A DNA stretch of 56,509 nucleotides from a bacterium. Its GTDB lineage: Bacteria; Bacillota; Clostridia; Lachnospirales; Lachnospiraceae. Each line of letters begins with the position of its first letter. Within the stretch, counting starts at the first letter, position 1. The notes under the pieces were generated by a model that was given only the letters and a program-made list of their open reading frames with translations, ran no database searches and had not been told where the DNA came from. Below, one piece after another: positions 16,961 to 26,974 of the stretch. The stretch is taken from positions 1-56,509 of the forward strand of contig JAMPAG010000008.1 of NCBI GenBank assembly GCA_023667365.1. The letters are read 5' to 3'. The translations under genes and the position numbers were made by a program.

Positions 16961-19668
16961 ATGCGGTACACGGCTGTCGGCTCCGCGCCGGCGCTGTGAA
17001 GCTGCGGCACAAAAGCGTGTGAAGCCGTGAACGGGCGGACGGTAACCACATATTCCCTGCCGGGCAGCATATGGAAATCGTTGTCCGAAACCGTTATGCG
17101 GTCGGTGCCGCCGATATGCAGCATCCACACAAAGCGGTCGGCGCGAAGCGTAAGGCGCAGACCGCCGCTGCCTGCAAGCTCTTCAACGCGGTAGGAAATG
17201 GCGGCAGGGGATAGCGCAAGCTCTTTGTAGGGCGCAAACAGATAATCCGCGTTGGAGAGCAGCGTATCGCCGCGATAGACCTCTGCGTGCATGACGGTCT
17301 GTTCCGGCGCGGAGATCAGACCGCGGATCGGAACGGTCAGCGCGGGAACGCTGACATTTTCGGCAAGCGTCATCCGCTGTTCGCCGGATTGCAGCACGGT
17401 GCCGTCAAATAAGCAGATGGTATAGCGGATGAGAACGTCTTCTTTTTGCAGGGTATCATTGCTCAGCCAGATTTCGAGCGCATCAGGGTTCCCGGCATAG
17501 TAATCCCGATAGCTGCGCATTGCTTCGAAACTTTGGGGGCAGTAACCTTTGACGGAGACCGCAATGGGGCGCATGGCGCGTTTAAGCGCATAATAAATCG
17601 GCTTTTTGTCAAGATAATAGTCGATCAAAGACCAGTTGTGGATGCCCCAGGAATCCGAGAGCGTCCAAAATAAAAGCCCGGAGCAGACAAATTTTCTGCG
17701 TCGGAATTCTTCATAAAGGTACTTGGTAAGCTCCGCCTGTAGTGCCTGGCTTTTTAAGAGATACTCCTGCAAGCCCATTTCTTTGGTATGGGAGAAATAG
17801 GCGCTCATGACAAGCTCCAAAATACGGTGGTCGGAGCTGGTGTTGCAATGATGCAGCCATGCGGCGGATTCGCGGTCGGGTTCGTCCTTCGCGTTCCATA
17901 AGGAGGGAATCGCGCGCTTAGTGGACTCTAAACTCATGGCGCCGATAATGCCGAATTCGCTCAAAAACTTGACCGGAAAATCCGTAAAATGAACGAGATC
18001 TAAGTAGTGCTCAAACTGCGGGCGGTGCGTAAAGTGCCAAATATGCTGGTCGCCGCAGAGACAACCGGCAGGATCGTCTCCGCCGAACGGACTGCTTTCA
18101 CGATAGATTCGGTTCGGGCAGTATTCTTTTACGATCGCAGGCAGGATTTCCTGAAACAGCTTCATACCGTACGGGCGGGAAAGCGGATCGTAGGTCATCA
18201 TGCCGTGATACATTTCCTGGATCTCGTTGTTGCCGGACCAGCCGATCAGGCTGCTGTGTCTGCGCAGACGCGTGACCGCGCGGACCGCTTCGTCCTTGAC
18301 GAGCGCGACAAAATCAGGATCGTGGTCGGGATAGTACCCGCAGGCAAACATAAAATCGTGCCATACCATGATGCCTCTGCGGTCGCAGGCATTCATAAAC
18401 GCTTCGCTCTCATAAAAGCCGCCGCCCCACACGCGCAGCATGTTCATATGGGAATCTGCCGCGAGGTTGACGAGCGCCGTGGTTTTTTCATCCGTGATGC
18501 GTCCGATCAGGCAGTCCGCCGGGACGTGGTTGGCGCCTTTGCAGAACACGGGGACGCCGTTTAACACAAAGGTAAAGCCGTGCTCGGTTTCAGCGGGAGG
18601 CTCCTCGCGCAGGGAAGCGCCGTTGGAAGCGGAAAGTGGCTCTTCACGCAGGGAAATACTGCGGATGCCGTAATCCTGCGTCACGGTCTGGATGGGCGTT
18701 TTGTCCGCCATATACAGGGTCACTTCTATTTTATACAAATAAGGATTGCCGAGCCCGTTAGACCACCAAAGCTTTGCATCGGGAATCGTGAGCGTCAGGG
18801 AGCATGTGACCGCGCCGGAACTGTGTGGATTTGGGGAAATGTGCACGCAGTCTGCCGCGACTGCAAGCGGCATGTCATAGTGCGCGGATTTTGTTATGGA
18901 ACCGTCTTTTCCATGTATGATCGCCGCCGCCTCTGCGGAATCATAGCGCGCATCCCCATACACCGCGACGGATATAGAATAATCTCCCTTTGATACGACG
19001 TCGAGCGTGATGTCCGCCTGTACGGTAATCGTGTCATGTTCAATCGGCACGGAAGCGTCCGGCTGGTGGATAAAAAGATCCGTTATGGCGGCCTGTTCAT
19101 AGACCGTGAGCGTGACGTCGCGCCAGATGCCGCAGGTTTCGAGCCACGGCGTCCAGTCCCAGCCGTAGACAAACTGCGGCTTGCGCATGAGAACGCGGTA
19201 AGGCTGGTCGGGATTCCACATTTTACCCATATCGTCGAGCGGGTGCTTTTTTGCCTCGGCAACGCCGCTGTCAATGCGGACGACGAGTGTATTTTCTCCG
19301 GCGGCGACAAGCGCGCTCACATCATATTCCGCTTCGACGAACGCATTGTTATGCCGTCCCAGATAGACGTCATTCAGCCAGAGGTCGGCAGTGCAGTCGA
19401 GACCGTGAAACGTGAGGATCTTCCGCGCGGAGCCGGACGCAGAGGGAGCGGTAAACGTTCGGCGGTACCAAAATTCTTTGGATTCCAAAAAGCGGCAGTC
19501 GAGCGTATTTTCGTCAATTAACGGCTCGCGGATGATACCGGCGTCCAAAAACGCCATGCGTACGTCGCCGGGAACGGGACAGCGCAGCGTATAAGGCGGG
19601 CGGATGCCGCAGCCAAAGTCACAATAACCAAGTTCCCAAGTCCCGTTTAAGCTGATTGTCTGATTCAT
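16522..19668 (-). CDS. GH2 beta-mannosidase-type glycosidase fused to a C-terminal GNAT acetyltransferase domain
   Basis: A 1048-residue protein with two functions in one frame. Residues 1 to about 890 are a GH2 enzyme of the beta-mannosidase type: an N-terminal sugar-binding domain (SLNGTWELGYCDFG), an immunoglobulin-like domain, a TIM barrel with acid/base E482 (WSGNNEIQ) and nucleophile E571 (FLSEFGI), and C-terminal beta domains. Residues from about 908 to the end match a GNAT N-acetyltransferase: the acetyl-CoA loop QRKGYG and the closing YEKLGFYLTGE are clear. No signal peptide is seen, so action is probably cytoplasmic. GAGGA supports the ATG at 19668 rather than 19722. About residues 337-360 hold a duplicated LREEP segment. 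The GNAT substrate is unknown. Confidence 0.87.
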   Translation of the reverse strand: MNQTISLNGTWELGYCDFGCGIRPPYTLRCPVPGDVRMAFLDAGIIREPLIDENTLDCRFLESKEFWYRRTFTAPSASGSARKILTFHGLDCTADLWLNDVYLGRHNNAFVEAEYDVSALVAAGENTLVVRIDSGVAEAKKHPLDDMGKMWNPDQPYRVLMRKPQFVYGWDWTPWLETCGIWRDVTLTVYEQAAITDLFIHQPDASVPIEHDTITVQADITLDVVSKGDYSISVAVYGDARYDSAEAAAIIHGKDGSITKSAHYDMPLAVAADCVHISPNPHSSGAVTCSLTLTIPDAKLWWSNGLGNPYLYKIEVTLYMADKTPIQTVTQDYGIRSISLREEPLSASNGASLREEPPAETEHGFTFVLNGVPVFCKGANHVPADCLIGRITDEKTTALVNLAADSHMNMLRVWGGGFYESEAFMNACDRRGIMVWHDFMFACGYYPDHDPDFVALVKDEAVRAVTRLRRHSSLIGWSGNNEIQEMYHGMMTYDPLSRPYGMKLFQEILPAIVKEYCPNRIYRESSPFGGDDPAGCLCGDQHIWHFTHRPQFEHYLDLVHFTDFPVKFLSEFGIIGAMSLESTKRAIPSLWNAKDEPDRESAAWLHHCNTSSDHRILELVMSAYFSHTKEMGLQEYLLKSQALQAELTKYLYEEFRRRKFVCSGLLFWTLSDSWGIHNWSLIDYYLDKKPIYYALKRAMRPIAVSVKGYCPQSFEAMRSYRDYYAGNPDALEIWLSNDTLQKEDVLIRYTICLFDGTVLQSGEQRMTLAENVSVPALTVPIRGLISAPEQTVMHAEVYRGDTLLSNADYLFAPYKELALSPAAISYRVEELAGSGGLRLTLRADRFVWMLHIGGTDRITVSDNDFHMLPGREYVVTVRPFTASHAFVPQLHSAGAEPTAVYRMIHLETIHPDNWRLGLKVSKAQKTFVSDDMKLLARAYAYRESRSRAFVIYHGKVPVGMALYYDCEELHAFDFSQLFIDERYQRKGYGIEAARQILALMENDGKYDKVVLCYINGNDAAKQMYEKLGFYLTGECDEDEIVMEKIFHP

Positions 19669-19676
19669 GATTGTCC

Positions 19677-19720
19677 TCATTTCTGTCTGTGATGTTTTGT
19701 GGTATGCTGTCATTTCTGTC
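19677..19720 (-). promoter_or_regulatory. 11-bp direct repeat upstream of the GH2-GNAT gene
   Basis: GACAGAAATGA (read on the - strand) occurs at 19677-19687 and 19710-19720, 33 bp apart, about three helical turns. A TTGACA-like -35 hexamer overlaps the distal copy. A 10-bp palindrome ACCGCGCGGT lies at 19760-19769. The 105-nt gap between the ABC exporter gene and the GH2 gene may thus hold an operator; this is inference. Confidence 0.35.
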
Positions 19721-19773
19721 AATATGCTTTATGATGATTTTGTCTGTATGAGTTACTGTACCGCGCGGTCACT

Positions 19774-21558
19774 CTACGCAATATCTTTCATCTGCGCCGT
19801 GTAGAGCCTGTAGTAGTATCCTTTTTTTGCCATCAGTTCCTCATGCGTGCCGCATTCCATGATGCCGCCCTCATCAATATACATGATCTTGTCGCAGTTT
19901 TTGATCGTCGAGAGGCGGTGCGCGATGATAAAGGAGGTACGCCCCTTGAGCATGGCGTTTAGACCCTGCTGCAGCGCGCGCTCCGTCTGTACGTCGATGC
20001 TTGAAGTCGCCTCATCCAGTACCAGAATTGCGGGATCGGAGAGCAGTGTGCGGGCAAATGAGATCAACTGTTTCTGCCCTTGTGAAAGCAGGGAACCGCG
20101 TTCCTTGACCTCCGTTTGATAGCCGTCGTGCATGCGGCGGATAAAGGAATCGGCGCATACGGTCCTGCTCGCCTGTTCGATCTCTTCTAAGGTCGCATCC
20201 AGCTTGCCGTAGCGGATATTGTCCTCGATCGTGCCGCTGAAAATAAAACTATCCTGAAGCATAATGCCCATCTGGGAGCGCAGCGAATGCAGCGTAACTT
20301 TGGAAATATCTTCGCCGTCGATGAGCACGCGTCCCTCGTCAATATTGTAAAAGCGGGAGATCAGGTTGACGATCGTGCTCTTTCCGGCGCCGGTCGGTCC
20401 GACAAGCGCAACGCTCTCGCCGGGATTGACCGTAAAGGAAACGTCATGCAGGACGACCTTATCTTTTTCATAGCCAAACGTCACATGGTCGAACGTGACC
20501 TGTCCGGTGATCGGCTTCATGGGCACGGCATCCTCGGCGTCGTCCACGACTGCGGGCTCGTCGAGCGTTTCAAAGATGCGCTCCAGGTAAGCAATGTTAT
20601 TGATAAAATTATTAAAAATATTGCCAAGGTTCATGATCGGCTGCCAGAAGCGGGACGCGTAGGACGTGATCGCCACAATGACGCCGACGGAAGTATAGCC
20701 GGTGCCGAAAACAACCAGCCCGAAAATAAAGACGGCGGCGCGCACCCAGACAGAAATATTGTCGATACCCGGCCATACAAGATTGCTGTATTTGACCGCC
20801 TCCATCCAGCTTGCCTTGCAGCGTCCGGACAGGTCGGAAAAGATCTCGGCGTTTTCTTCTTCGCGCGCAAAAATCTGCGTGATCTTTGCGCCGACGATAT
20901 TTTCCTGTAAATAGGCGTTTAAGTTGGAGTTCTTATTGGAAACTGCCTGCCATGCCCGGCGCTGTCTTTTTTTGACATAGCCGAGAAAAAGAGCAAGGAT
21001 CGGCACGCCCGCCAGCACAACGAGCGAAAGCCTGACATCCACGCAGAACATGAAAATCACGATAAAGATGAGATTCATGATCTCTAATGCAACGTTAATC
21101 AGACCGTTTGAGAGCATGTCGGAAACGGAATTGACATAGTTGACGACGCGGATCAGGATCTTGCCGTGCGGGCGGTCGTCATAATATTGGAAAGGAAGCT
21201 TTTGCAGGTGGGCAAAAAGGTCTTTCCGGATGTCGTAAATGATGTCCTGCCCGACGCCGACCATAATGCGGGAACGGATCGTCGTGAAGATCACGCTGAC
21301 GGCATAGACCGCAATGAGCAGGATCACCAGCTCGTAAAGCAGCGTTTTATTTTTGTCGGGAACGGCGACGTCCAGCGCGTGCTGCATAATCATGGGGGAA
21401 AATAAGGCCGCGATCCCGCCCAGAGCGCTTAAAAATAAGGCAAAAATCATTTTTTTCATATAGCGTCTGACATAGACAAACGCGCGAAGCAGATGGTGAA
21501 AATCAAAAGGGGTTTCCAGCACCTCGTCCTCTTTATAGGTATTTCTGCGTTCAGCCAT
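19774..21558 (-). CDS. Heterodimeric ABC exporter, subunit with consensus ATPase site
   Basis: A 594-residue half transporter: six membrane helices (about 30-320) followed by an ATPase domain. Walker A is GPTGAGKST, the signature reads LSQGQ, Walker B with the catalytic glutamate is LVLDEATSSID, and the switch histidine is in IIAHRLSTI. Its signature motif departs slightly from LSGGQ. Paired with the preceding gene, whose catalytic residues are degenerate, it fits the BmrCD/LmrCD/TM287-288 class that exports drugs or lipids. AAAGGAG upstream supports ATG 21558 over GTG 21570. It starts 36 nt after the partner gene ends, so they form an operon. The substrate is not predictable. Confidence 0.92.
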   Translation of the reverse strand: MAERRNTYKEDEVLETPFDFHHLLRAFVYVRRYMKKMIFALFLSALGGIAALFSPMIMQHALDVAVPDKNKTLLYELVILLIAVYAVSVIFTTIRSRIMVGVGQDIIYDIRKDLFAHLQKLPFQYYDDRPHGKILIRVVNYVNSVSDMLSNGLINVALEIMNLIFIVIFMFCVDVRLSLVVLAGVPILALFLGYVKKRQRRAWQAVSNKNSNLNAYLQENIVGAKITQIFAREEENAEIFSDLSGRCKASWMEAVKYSNLVWPGIDNISVWVRAAVFIFGLVVFGTGYTSVGVIVAITSYASRFWQPIMNLGNIFNNFINNIAYLERIFETLDEPAVVDDAEDAVPMKPITGQVTFDHVTFGYEKDKVVLHDVSFTVNPGESVALVGPTGAGKSTIVNLISRFYNIDEGRVLIDGEDISKVTLHSLRSQMGIMLQDSFIFSGTIEDNIRYGKLDATLEEIEQASRTVCADSFIRRMHDGYQTEVKERGSLLSQGQKQLISFARTLLSDPAILVLDEATSSIDVQTERALQQGLNAMLKGRTSFIIAHRLSTIKNCDKIMYIDEGGIMECGTHEELMAKKGYYYRLYTAQMKDIA

Positions 21559-21593
21559 GGATAACCACACTCCTTTTCGAACATTCTATTGTT

Positions 21594-23363
21594 TTACTCG
21601 CCGGTTTGAAGCTTGACGACCTGTGCGTAATAACCGCCCTGCTCAATCAGCTCGCGGTGCGTGCCGGATTCGAGAATCCTGCCATCCTGAAGGACAAGGA
21701 TCTTGTCGGCGTTTTTTGTTGTGGAAATGCGCTGTGCGATGATGATCTTTGTGCAGGGAAAATCCAAATGCTCCAGACCGTCCTGAATCTGCCGTTCCGT
21801 CTCCAGGTCAACGGCGGAAGTCGTGTCATCCAGAATCAGGATGGCAGGCTTGATCGCAAGCGCCCGCGCCAAGGAGATACGCTGCTTTTGTCCGCCCGAT
21901 AAGCCGACGCCGCGTTCGCCGACAATCGTGTCATATCCTTCCGGCATCTTGGCGATAAAATCCGACGCCGCAGAGTATTGGGCAAAGCGGGCGACCTCCT
22001 CCTGTGAAATGTGGCTGTCGCCGTAAGCAATGTTGCCGTCAATCGTGTCGGAATAGAGCAGGACGTCCTGCGTCGCGAGTCCGATATTTTTGCGCAGTTG
22101 GCGGAGCTTAAACTTTCTGACATCAATGTCATCTATGAGGACCTGCCCCTCATAGGGATCATAAAAGCGCGGGATCAATTGAATGAGCGAAGTTTTTCCA
22201 CAGCCGGTCTCTCCCATGATGGCGATGGTCTCACCCGGATTGGCGGTAAAGGAAATATCGGTCAGGATCGGACCGTCCGCTTCCTCATCCTCATAGGCAA
22301 AGCTGACATGCCGAAATTCGATGCGCCCCTGAAAGCGTTCTTCGTGGTCGATCGCGTCCGGCGCATCCACAATGGAAGGCTCGGAATAGTAAATCTCCAT
22401 GACTTTGCGGGACGCGGCGGAAAAACGCTGGAACTCGTTCATGATATTGCCAAGCTGCCGCATCGGGTTCGAGATCGCCCACGTCAGCCCCGAAAAAGCA
22501 ACGTATTCGCCCATCGTCAATTGGTCGTTAATCAGGAACAGACCGCCGACGAGCAGGAGCACGACGGGCAGCAGGTTCGCAAACGTCTCGACATAAGGAA
22601 AAAACGACAGCCATGTCAGAGCGGTCTTTTTGTTCGTCGCCGCATAATCGGAATTACAGCGGTCAAATTTTTCAATCTCGTAATCCTCGCGCGCAAACGC
22701 TTTCACGACACGGTTGCCGGAAATGTTTTCCTGCGCATTCGTATTTAAGTGTGAAAGCTTTTCGCGCAATGCGCGGTGGCGCGGCGCGACTTTATTTTTG
22801 AATAATACGACGATCAGAAAAATAAAGGGCGCGATAGCGATCAGGCACAGGGCAAGCCGCCAGTCCATGATAAAAAAGTAAATGGTCGTCGCGCCGATAA
22901 GGGAGACCGCCTCAATGATGGAACGGATCACCCATGCGATCATATGGCGCACGGCGTCGAGGTCGCCGGTCAGTCTCGTCATCAGGTCGCCGGTGCGGTA
23001 GGTCGCGTAAAATTTCATGTCCTGCCGCTCGATCTTGTTAAAGAGGTAATTGCGGATACGGAACAGTGCCGTCTGCGAGCCGCGCTCGTATGCCATGCAG
23101 ACGACATAGACGATCACGGTCCGTAACAGCGTTAAAAGGACCATCGCCGCAAGCAGTTCAAACAAAAGACTGCGGTGATTTTTAAGATTGTCGGCGGCAT
23201 CCGCCCCGGTCAGAAAACGGTCCACAATCTCCTGGGAAACGTACGGTACGGTCAACTGCATAAAATTGTACAAAACCGTGCCGAAGATTCCCAATATGTA
23301 AATCGCATGGTACCCCTTCATATTTTCCCACAGCCATTGTAATTTTGTCTTTGGAAAGCGCAT
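21594..23363 (-). CDS. Heterodimeric ABC exporter, subunit with degenerate ATPase site
   Basis: A 589-residue half transporter with six membrane helices and an ATPase domain. Walker A is GETGCGKTS and the signature LSGGQ is intact, but the catalytic glutamate after Walker B is Asp (ILILDDTTSAVD) and the switch histidine is Gln (IIIAQRIST). These two changes are the known mark of the non-hydrolysing site in asymmetric exporters such as TM287/288. AAAGGA eight bases upstream supports the ATG at 23363 (MRFPKTKLQW); the frame is open 70 codons further back, but that part looks untranslated. It is the first gene of a two-gene operon. Confidence 0.92.
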   Translation of the reverse strand: MRFPKTKLQWLWENMKGYHAIYILGIFGTVLYNFMQLTVPYVSQEIVDRFLTGADAADNLKNHRSLLFELLAAMVLLTLLRTVIVYVVCMAYERGSQTALFRIRNYLFNKIERQDMKFYATYRTGDLMTRLTGDLDAVRHMIAWVIRSIIEAVSLIGATTIYFFIMDWRLALCLIAIAPFIFLIVVLFKNKVAPRHRALREKLSHLNTNAQENISGNRVVKAFAREDYEIEKFDRCNSDYAATNKKTALTWLSFFPYVETFANLLPVVLLLVGGLFLINDQLTMGEYVAFSGLTWAISNPMRQLGNIMNEFQRFSAASRKVMEIYYSEPSIVDAPDAIDHEERFQGRIEFRHVSFAYEDEEADGPILTDISFTANPGETIAIMGETGCGKTSLIQLIPRFYDPYEGQVLIDDIDVRKFKLRQLRKNIGLATQDVLLYSDTIDGNIAYGDSHISQEEVARFAQYSAASDFIAKMPEGYDTIVGERGVGLSGGQKQRISLARALAIKPAILILDDTTSAVDLETERQIQDGLEHLDFPCTKIIIAQRISTTKNADKILVLQDGRILESGTHRELIEQGGYYAQVVKLQTGE

Positions 23364-23443
23364 AAGGTTCATCCTTTCTCCCATTGTCGAACGCTGTCGA
23401 TCCGGTGTCTTAAAAGAAGCATTTCCCATGTAAGCGTTTTGAC

Positions 23444-23449
23444 AGTATA
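23444..23449 (-). promoter_or_regulatory. Candidate extended -10 of the ABC exporter operon
   Basis: On the - strand TGCTATACT forms an extended -10 about 80 nt before the ATG at 23363. A convincing -35 is not seen. The 239-nt divergent gap toward spmA is otherwise AT-rich without a recognisable gene. Confidence 0.45.
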
Positions 23450-23602
23450 GCACAATGCCGATGCAAAAAAAAGTATAAACATGAAAAAAAATCGTATAAA
23501 TCGCTACAATTACAAAATGAGACGGAGGGGGAATACCGTTATCCGTCTGCGCGTAAATTGTAAAGAGCGGCAATATAAGGCAATAAGGCAGGGGGAACCG
23601 AT

Positions 23603-24328
23603 ATGTTGAATAAGATTTGGGGTCTCATGATTATCATCGGCGTTGCATACGGCGCGGTGACGGGAAAGATGGAGGCGGTCACGGCGGCGGCGCTGGATTC
23701 GGCAAAAGAGGCGGTTTCGCTCTGCATCACGATGATCGGTGTGATGTCGTTATGGGTGGGGCTGATGGAGATTGCGAGGGACGCGGGTATCATTGCGGCG
23801 TTGAACCGGAAGCTGAATCCGTTTTTGACATGGCTCTTTCCCGATATTCCTAAGGATCATCCGGCAAGAGAGCATATTTCGACGAACATCGTTGCAAATC
23901 TTTTGGGGCTCGGCTGGGCTTGCACGCCCGCGGGCTTAAAGGCAATGGAGGCGCTGGCGAAGCTGGAGGAAGAGCGTGGGAATCCGGCGTATCTGGATCC
24001 GGGCGAGAGCGGAACCGTAAAAAGCAGCAGAAGGGCGGACAGAATCCGACAAAGCGGCGGGAGACCCGATGCGGCGCCGCCGGGAAGGAGGAGCCGCGGG
24101 CAGAACGGTGACGGAAAAATGGAACGCGTTGCCAGCAAAGAGATGTGTACGTTTTTGATCTTAAATATTTCTTCTTTGCAGCTGATTCCGGTCAATATGA
24201 TCGCGTACCGACAGCAGTACGGCAGTGTGAATCCGGCAGGGATCATCGCGCCTGCGATTGTGGCGACGGCGGCGAGTACGGTGGCGGCTGTGGTGTATTG
24301 TAAGGCGAAAAATTGGAGGCGGGGGTGA
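23603..24328 (+). CDS. spmA: Spore maturation protein A
   Basis: A 241-residue integral membrane protein with the nucleoside-recognition (gate) domain. In Bacillus SpmA and SpmB are needed for proper spore core dehydration and heat resistance. The N-terminal membrane region, MIGVMSLWVGLMEIARDAG and NLLGLGWACTPAGLKAMEAL, identifies it. Between about residues 133 and 172 lies a hydrophilic, Arg/Gly-rich stretch that looks like a lineage-specific insertion before CTFLILNISSLQLIP. Its usual partner spmB is not next door but at 38613, beyond the CRISPR-Cas island. GGGGGAACC precedes the ATG. Confidence 0.92.
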   Translation: MLNKIWGLMIIIGVAYGAVTGKMEAVTAAALDSAKEAVSLCITMIGVMSLWVGLMEIARDAGIIAALNRKLNPFLTWLFPDIPKDHPAREHISTNIVANLLGLGWACTPAGLKAMEALAKLEEERGNPAYLDPGESGTVKSSRRADRIRQSGGRPDAAPPGRRSRGQNGDGKMERVASKEMCTFLILNISSLQLIPVNMIAYRQQYGSVNPAGIIAPAIVATAASTVAAVVYCKAKNWRRG

Positions 24329-24413
24329 ATACGGTGGAGGATCAGACCGCCGCAAAATTTTCTTTCCATTCATGCAATAAAAACGGAAAAGAAGAAATTT
24401 TTCCACGGAATCC

Positions 24414-24442
24414 TTGCGCCGGACCGGATTTTTTAGTATATT
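24414..24442 (+). promoter_or_regulatory. Candidate promoter of the cas operon
   Basis: TTGCGC (24414-24419) and TATATT (24437-24442), 17 nt apart, lie 69 nt before the cas3 start. The -10 is good and the -35 is weak. The gap 24329-24510 holds nothing else that I can name. Confidence 0.4.
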
Positions 24443-24510
24443 AAAAATGTAATTACAGATGACAGGATGCCGGCGGCAGTATACACATGATAAGGCACGG
24501 AGGAAACGGG

Positions 24511-26946
24511 TTGATCGCACATATCTCGGACGACGGATTGGGCAGGGAAGAATCGGTAGCGGAGCACACGGAGAAGACCACGTTTCTGTGCAGAGAAAAA
24601 GGAACACGCTGCGGGCTCTCCCAGGTGATGTCACTTTGCGGGATTCTCCACGATATGGGGAAAAATAAACAGGCCTTTCATGATTATTTATGCGCGGATG
24701 AACATACAAGACATCGGTTAAGAGGAACGGTTGCGCATGCATCGACCGGGGCAAAATATATCTATGACTTGCTCCGTGACAGCAGTGGTCATACAAAAAT
24801 GATGGGAGAAATGATTTCCTATGCTGTGGCAGCGCATCATGGTTTGTTTGATAACGTTGATGCAGAGAAGACAGATCTGTTTTCTCGGAAGTTAGAAAAC
24901 ATTGATGATTATGCGGAGGCGTGCCGTCATGCAGAGCAGGACTACTTAGGGGATTATGATCTGGATCGGACGATCTGCTGTGCCGCCGATGAGTTTGATA
25001 TTGTATGGGAGAAAATGAACCGTCTGCTCCAGAGGATGAAGCCTTTTTTGATGCAGCGGAAAGAGAATGGTGTAGATCCGAAAGAGAAAGCGTTTACCTG
25101 TAAATTTTTCCTGTTTGCATGTCTACAGCGTCTTATGCTGTCGATTCTGATTGATTCCGATTGGGAAGCCACCTCAGATTTCATGGGAAATATCAATACA
25201 CTGTCTAAAAAAACCGCGTTTGATGCGAGAGAAGTTTTTGAGAAAGCGGAAACTGACTTTAGGGAATTTATGCGAAAAAAGCGGCAGAGCGCCAGTCATG
25301 CTTTTTTTACGGAAAAAGAGCAGGAGATTTTCGATGCGCGGAACGCATTGCAGGATGAATGTATAGCGTTTGCGAAACATCCGGCGGGAATCTACTGCCT
25401 GCCTATTCCGACCGGCGGAGGAAAGACGCTGAGCAGCCTTGCTTATGCGCTGGAATATTGCAGACTGCATCCGGAAACGGAACGCATCATTTACGTATCG
25501 CCTTATATCAGCATTACAGAGCAGAATGCGAAAGTATTCCGCGACGCGGTTGGAAACAGCGACTGGGTTTTGGAGCACCATTCGTCCGTCATTCGAAAAG
25601 AGAAAAGCCCGGATGAAGACTACCGTTCGGATAAGAATTCCAAATATGAGATCAATTGGGAAGAACCGTTTATCTGCACGACGTTTGTTCAATTTATGAA
25701 TACGCTTTTTTCGGATAAGAGTGAGTCAATACGCAGAATGCACCGGCTTGTCAATGCAGTTGTGATTATGGATGAAGTCCAGTCCATGCCGTTGAAATGC
25801 GTTCATACGTTTAATTATATGATTCAATTTTTGAATGCGGTATGTAATACAAATATGATTCTGTGCACCGCGACACAACCGGCGTTAGATGAGGCGGAGT
25901 GTCCCATCTGTTATCATACGCCCAAACAGATGATAGAGAACGCAGCCGACTGGTTTCGAATCTTTGACCGGGTAAAGATTGACGTTCCGGAGGCGGGTCA
26001 AAAACATACGTTTGAAAGCCTTGGAGAGGAGATTGTAAAACGGCTGGAAACAGATCGTTCCATTCTCGTGGTATTGAATACCAAATCTGCCGTGCGGAAA
26101 CTTTATGACAGACTAAAAGAGCAGGGCGTAAATGTCAAGTATCTCACGACGAATTTGTGCGCCGGACACCGGAATGACAGGATAGAAGAGATCAAGGAGA
26201 CACTTGCAAAGAAACGGGAACCGATTGTTGTAATCAGCACAAATCTGATCGAGGCGGGGGTGGACATTTCCTTTGCATGTGTATACCGCTCCATGGCGGG
26301 ATTGGACAGTCTGGCGCAGAGTGCGGGACGATGCAACCGAAACGGCGAAATGGCGTATGGCAGAGTCTGTGTGGTGACGCTGGAAGGGGAAAACACCGGA
26401 AACATGAGGGAACTGCAGCAAAAGACAAGAGTGACAGAAAACCTGATCCGTAAATATTCCGGCGGGGGAGCAGGTGACAATCTTTTGATGCCTCGGTGGA
26501 TGGATGAATATTATAGAAGCGTTTATTTTTATGAGTCGGATGAAATGAATTTCCCGGTCAAAAAGCTGGATACGAGCATGATGGAATTGTTATCAAGAGG
26601 ATTTGGTTCCGGTGAAAACAAACATCTTCTGCATCAGGCATATAAGACGGCAGGGCGGGAATACAGGGTGATCGACGATGATTCCTTTGGCGTGATCGTG
26701 CCCTACGGGAAAGGAAAAGAACTCATAGAGCGCATTCAGGAAGCAGATAATGCGGGAGAGATAAAAGCGTATATACGGCAGGCACAGCGGTATACAGTGA
26801 ACGTCAAGGGGAATCTGTTTGAGAAGTTTGCCGGACTGATCCAGCCGGTCAGTGAAAAGATACCGGGCCTGTATATGGCCGCCCTGCCCGGAGTTTATGA
26901 TGAAGATTATGGAATTGCACCGAAATGGGAAACGCTTATTTTTTAG
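24511..26946 (+). CDS. cas3: CRISPR-associated helicase/nuclease Cas3 (type I-C)
   Basis: An 811-residue HD nuclease plus SF2 helicase that unwinds and degrades DNA flagged by Cascade. The HD domain (about 1-220) has H19 in AEHT and H47-D48 in ILHDMGK. The helicase part shows Walker [14 protein letters not shown], the DEVQ box in [16 protein letters not shown] (motif III) and [10 protein letters not shown] (motif VI). The start chosen is TTG at 24511, with ACGGAGG at 24497-24503 spaced correctly and the family-like start MIAHISDDG; the upstream ATG at 24487 would place this site inside the gene. It is the first gene of the cas operon. Confidence 0.95.
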   Translation: MIAHISDDGLGREESVAEHTEKTTFLCREKGTRCGLSQVMSLCGILHDMGKNKQAFHDYLCADEHTRHRLRGTVAHASTGAKYIYDLLRDSSGHTKMMGEMISYAVAAHHGLFDNVDAEKTDLFSRKLENIDDYAEACRHAEQDYLGDYDLDRTICCAADEFDIVWEKMNRLLQRMKPFLMQRKENGVDPKEKAFTCKFFLFACLQRLMLSILIDSDWEATSDFMGNINTLSKKTAFDAREVFEKAETDFREFMRKKRQSASHAFFTEKEQEIFDARNALQDECIAFAKHPAGIYCLPIPTGGGKTLSSLAYALEYCRLHPETERIIYVSPYISITEQNAKVFRDAVGNSDWVLEHHSSVIRKEKSPDEDYRSDKNSKYEINWEEPFICTTFVQFMNTLFSDKSESIRRMHRLVNAVVIMDEVQSMPLKCVHTFNYMIQFLNAVCNTNMILCTATQPALDEAECPICYHTPKQMIENAADWFRIFDRVKIDVPEAGQKHTFESLGEEIVKRLETDRSILVVLNTKSAVRKLYDRLKEQGVNVKYLTTNLCAGHRNDRIEEIKETLAKKREPIVVISTNLIEAGVDISFACVYRSMAGLDSLAQSAGRCNRNGEMAYGRVCVVTLEGENTGNMRELQQKTRVTENLIRKYSGGGAGDNLLMPRWMDEYYRSVYFYESDEMNFPVKKLDTSMMELLSRGFGSGENKHLLHQAYKTAGREYRVIDDDSFGVIVPYGKGKELIERIQEADNAGEIKAYIRQAQRYTVNVKGNLFEKFAGLIQPVSEKIPGLYMAALPGVYDEDYGIAPKWETLIF

Positions 26947-26974
26947 CAGGAGCAGGAGCAGGAGCAGGGGCAGG
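26945..26974 (+). repeat. Five tandem 6-bp units between cas3 and cas5c
   Basis: Four copies of AGCAGG plus one GGCAGG run from the cas3 stop codon into the 113-nt cas3-cas5c gap. The first unit shares its AG with the TAG stop. If read in the cas5c frame they would encode alternating Gly-Ala, but cas5c most likely starts later at 27060. Confidence 0.85.

Noticed and set aside
24161..24796. 211-codon open frame on the - strand across the spmA-cas3 junction
   Set aside because: Low-complexity, basic peptide overlapping two certain genes on the other strand.
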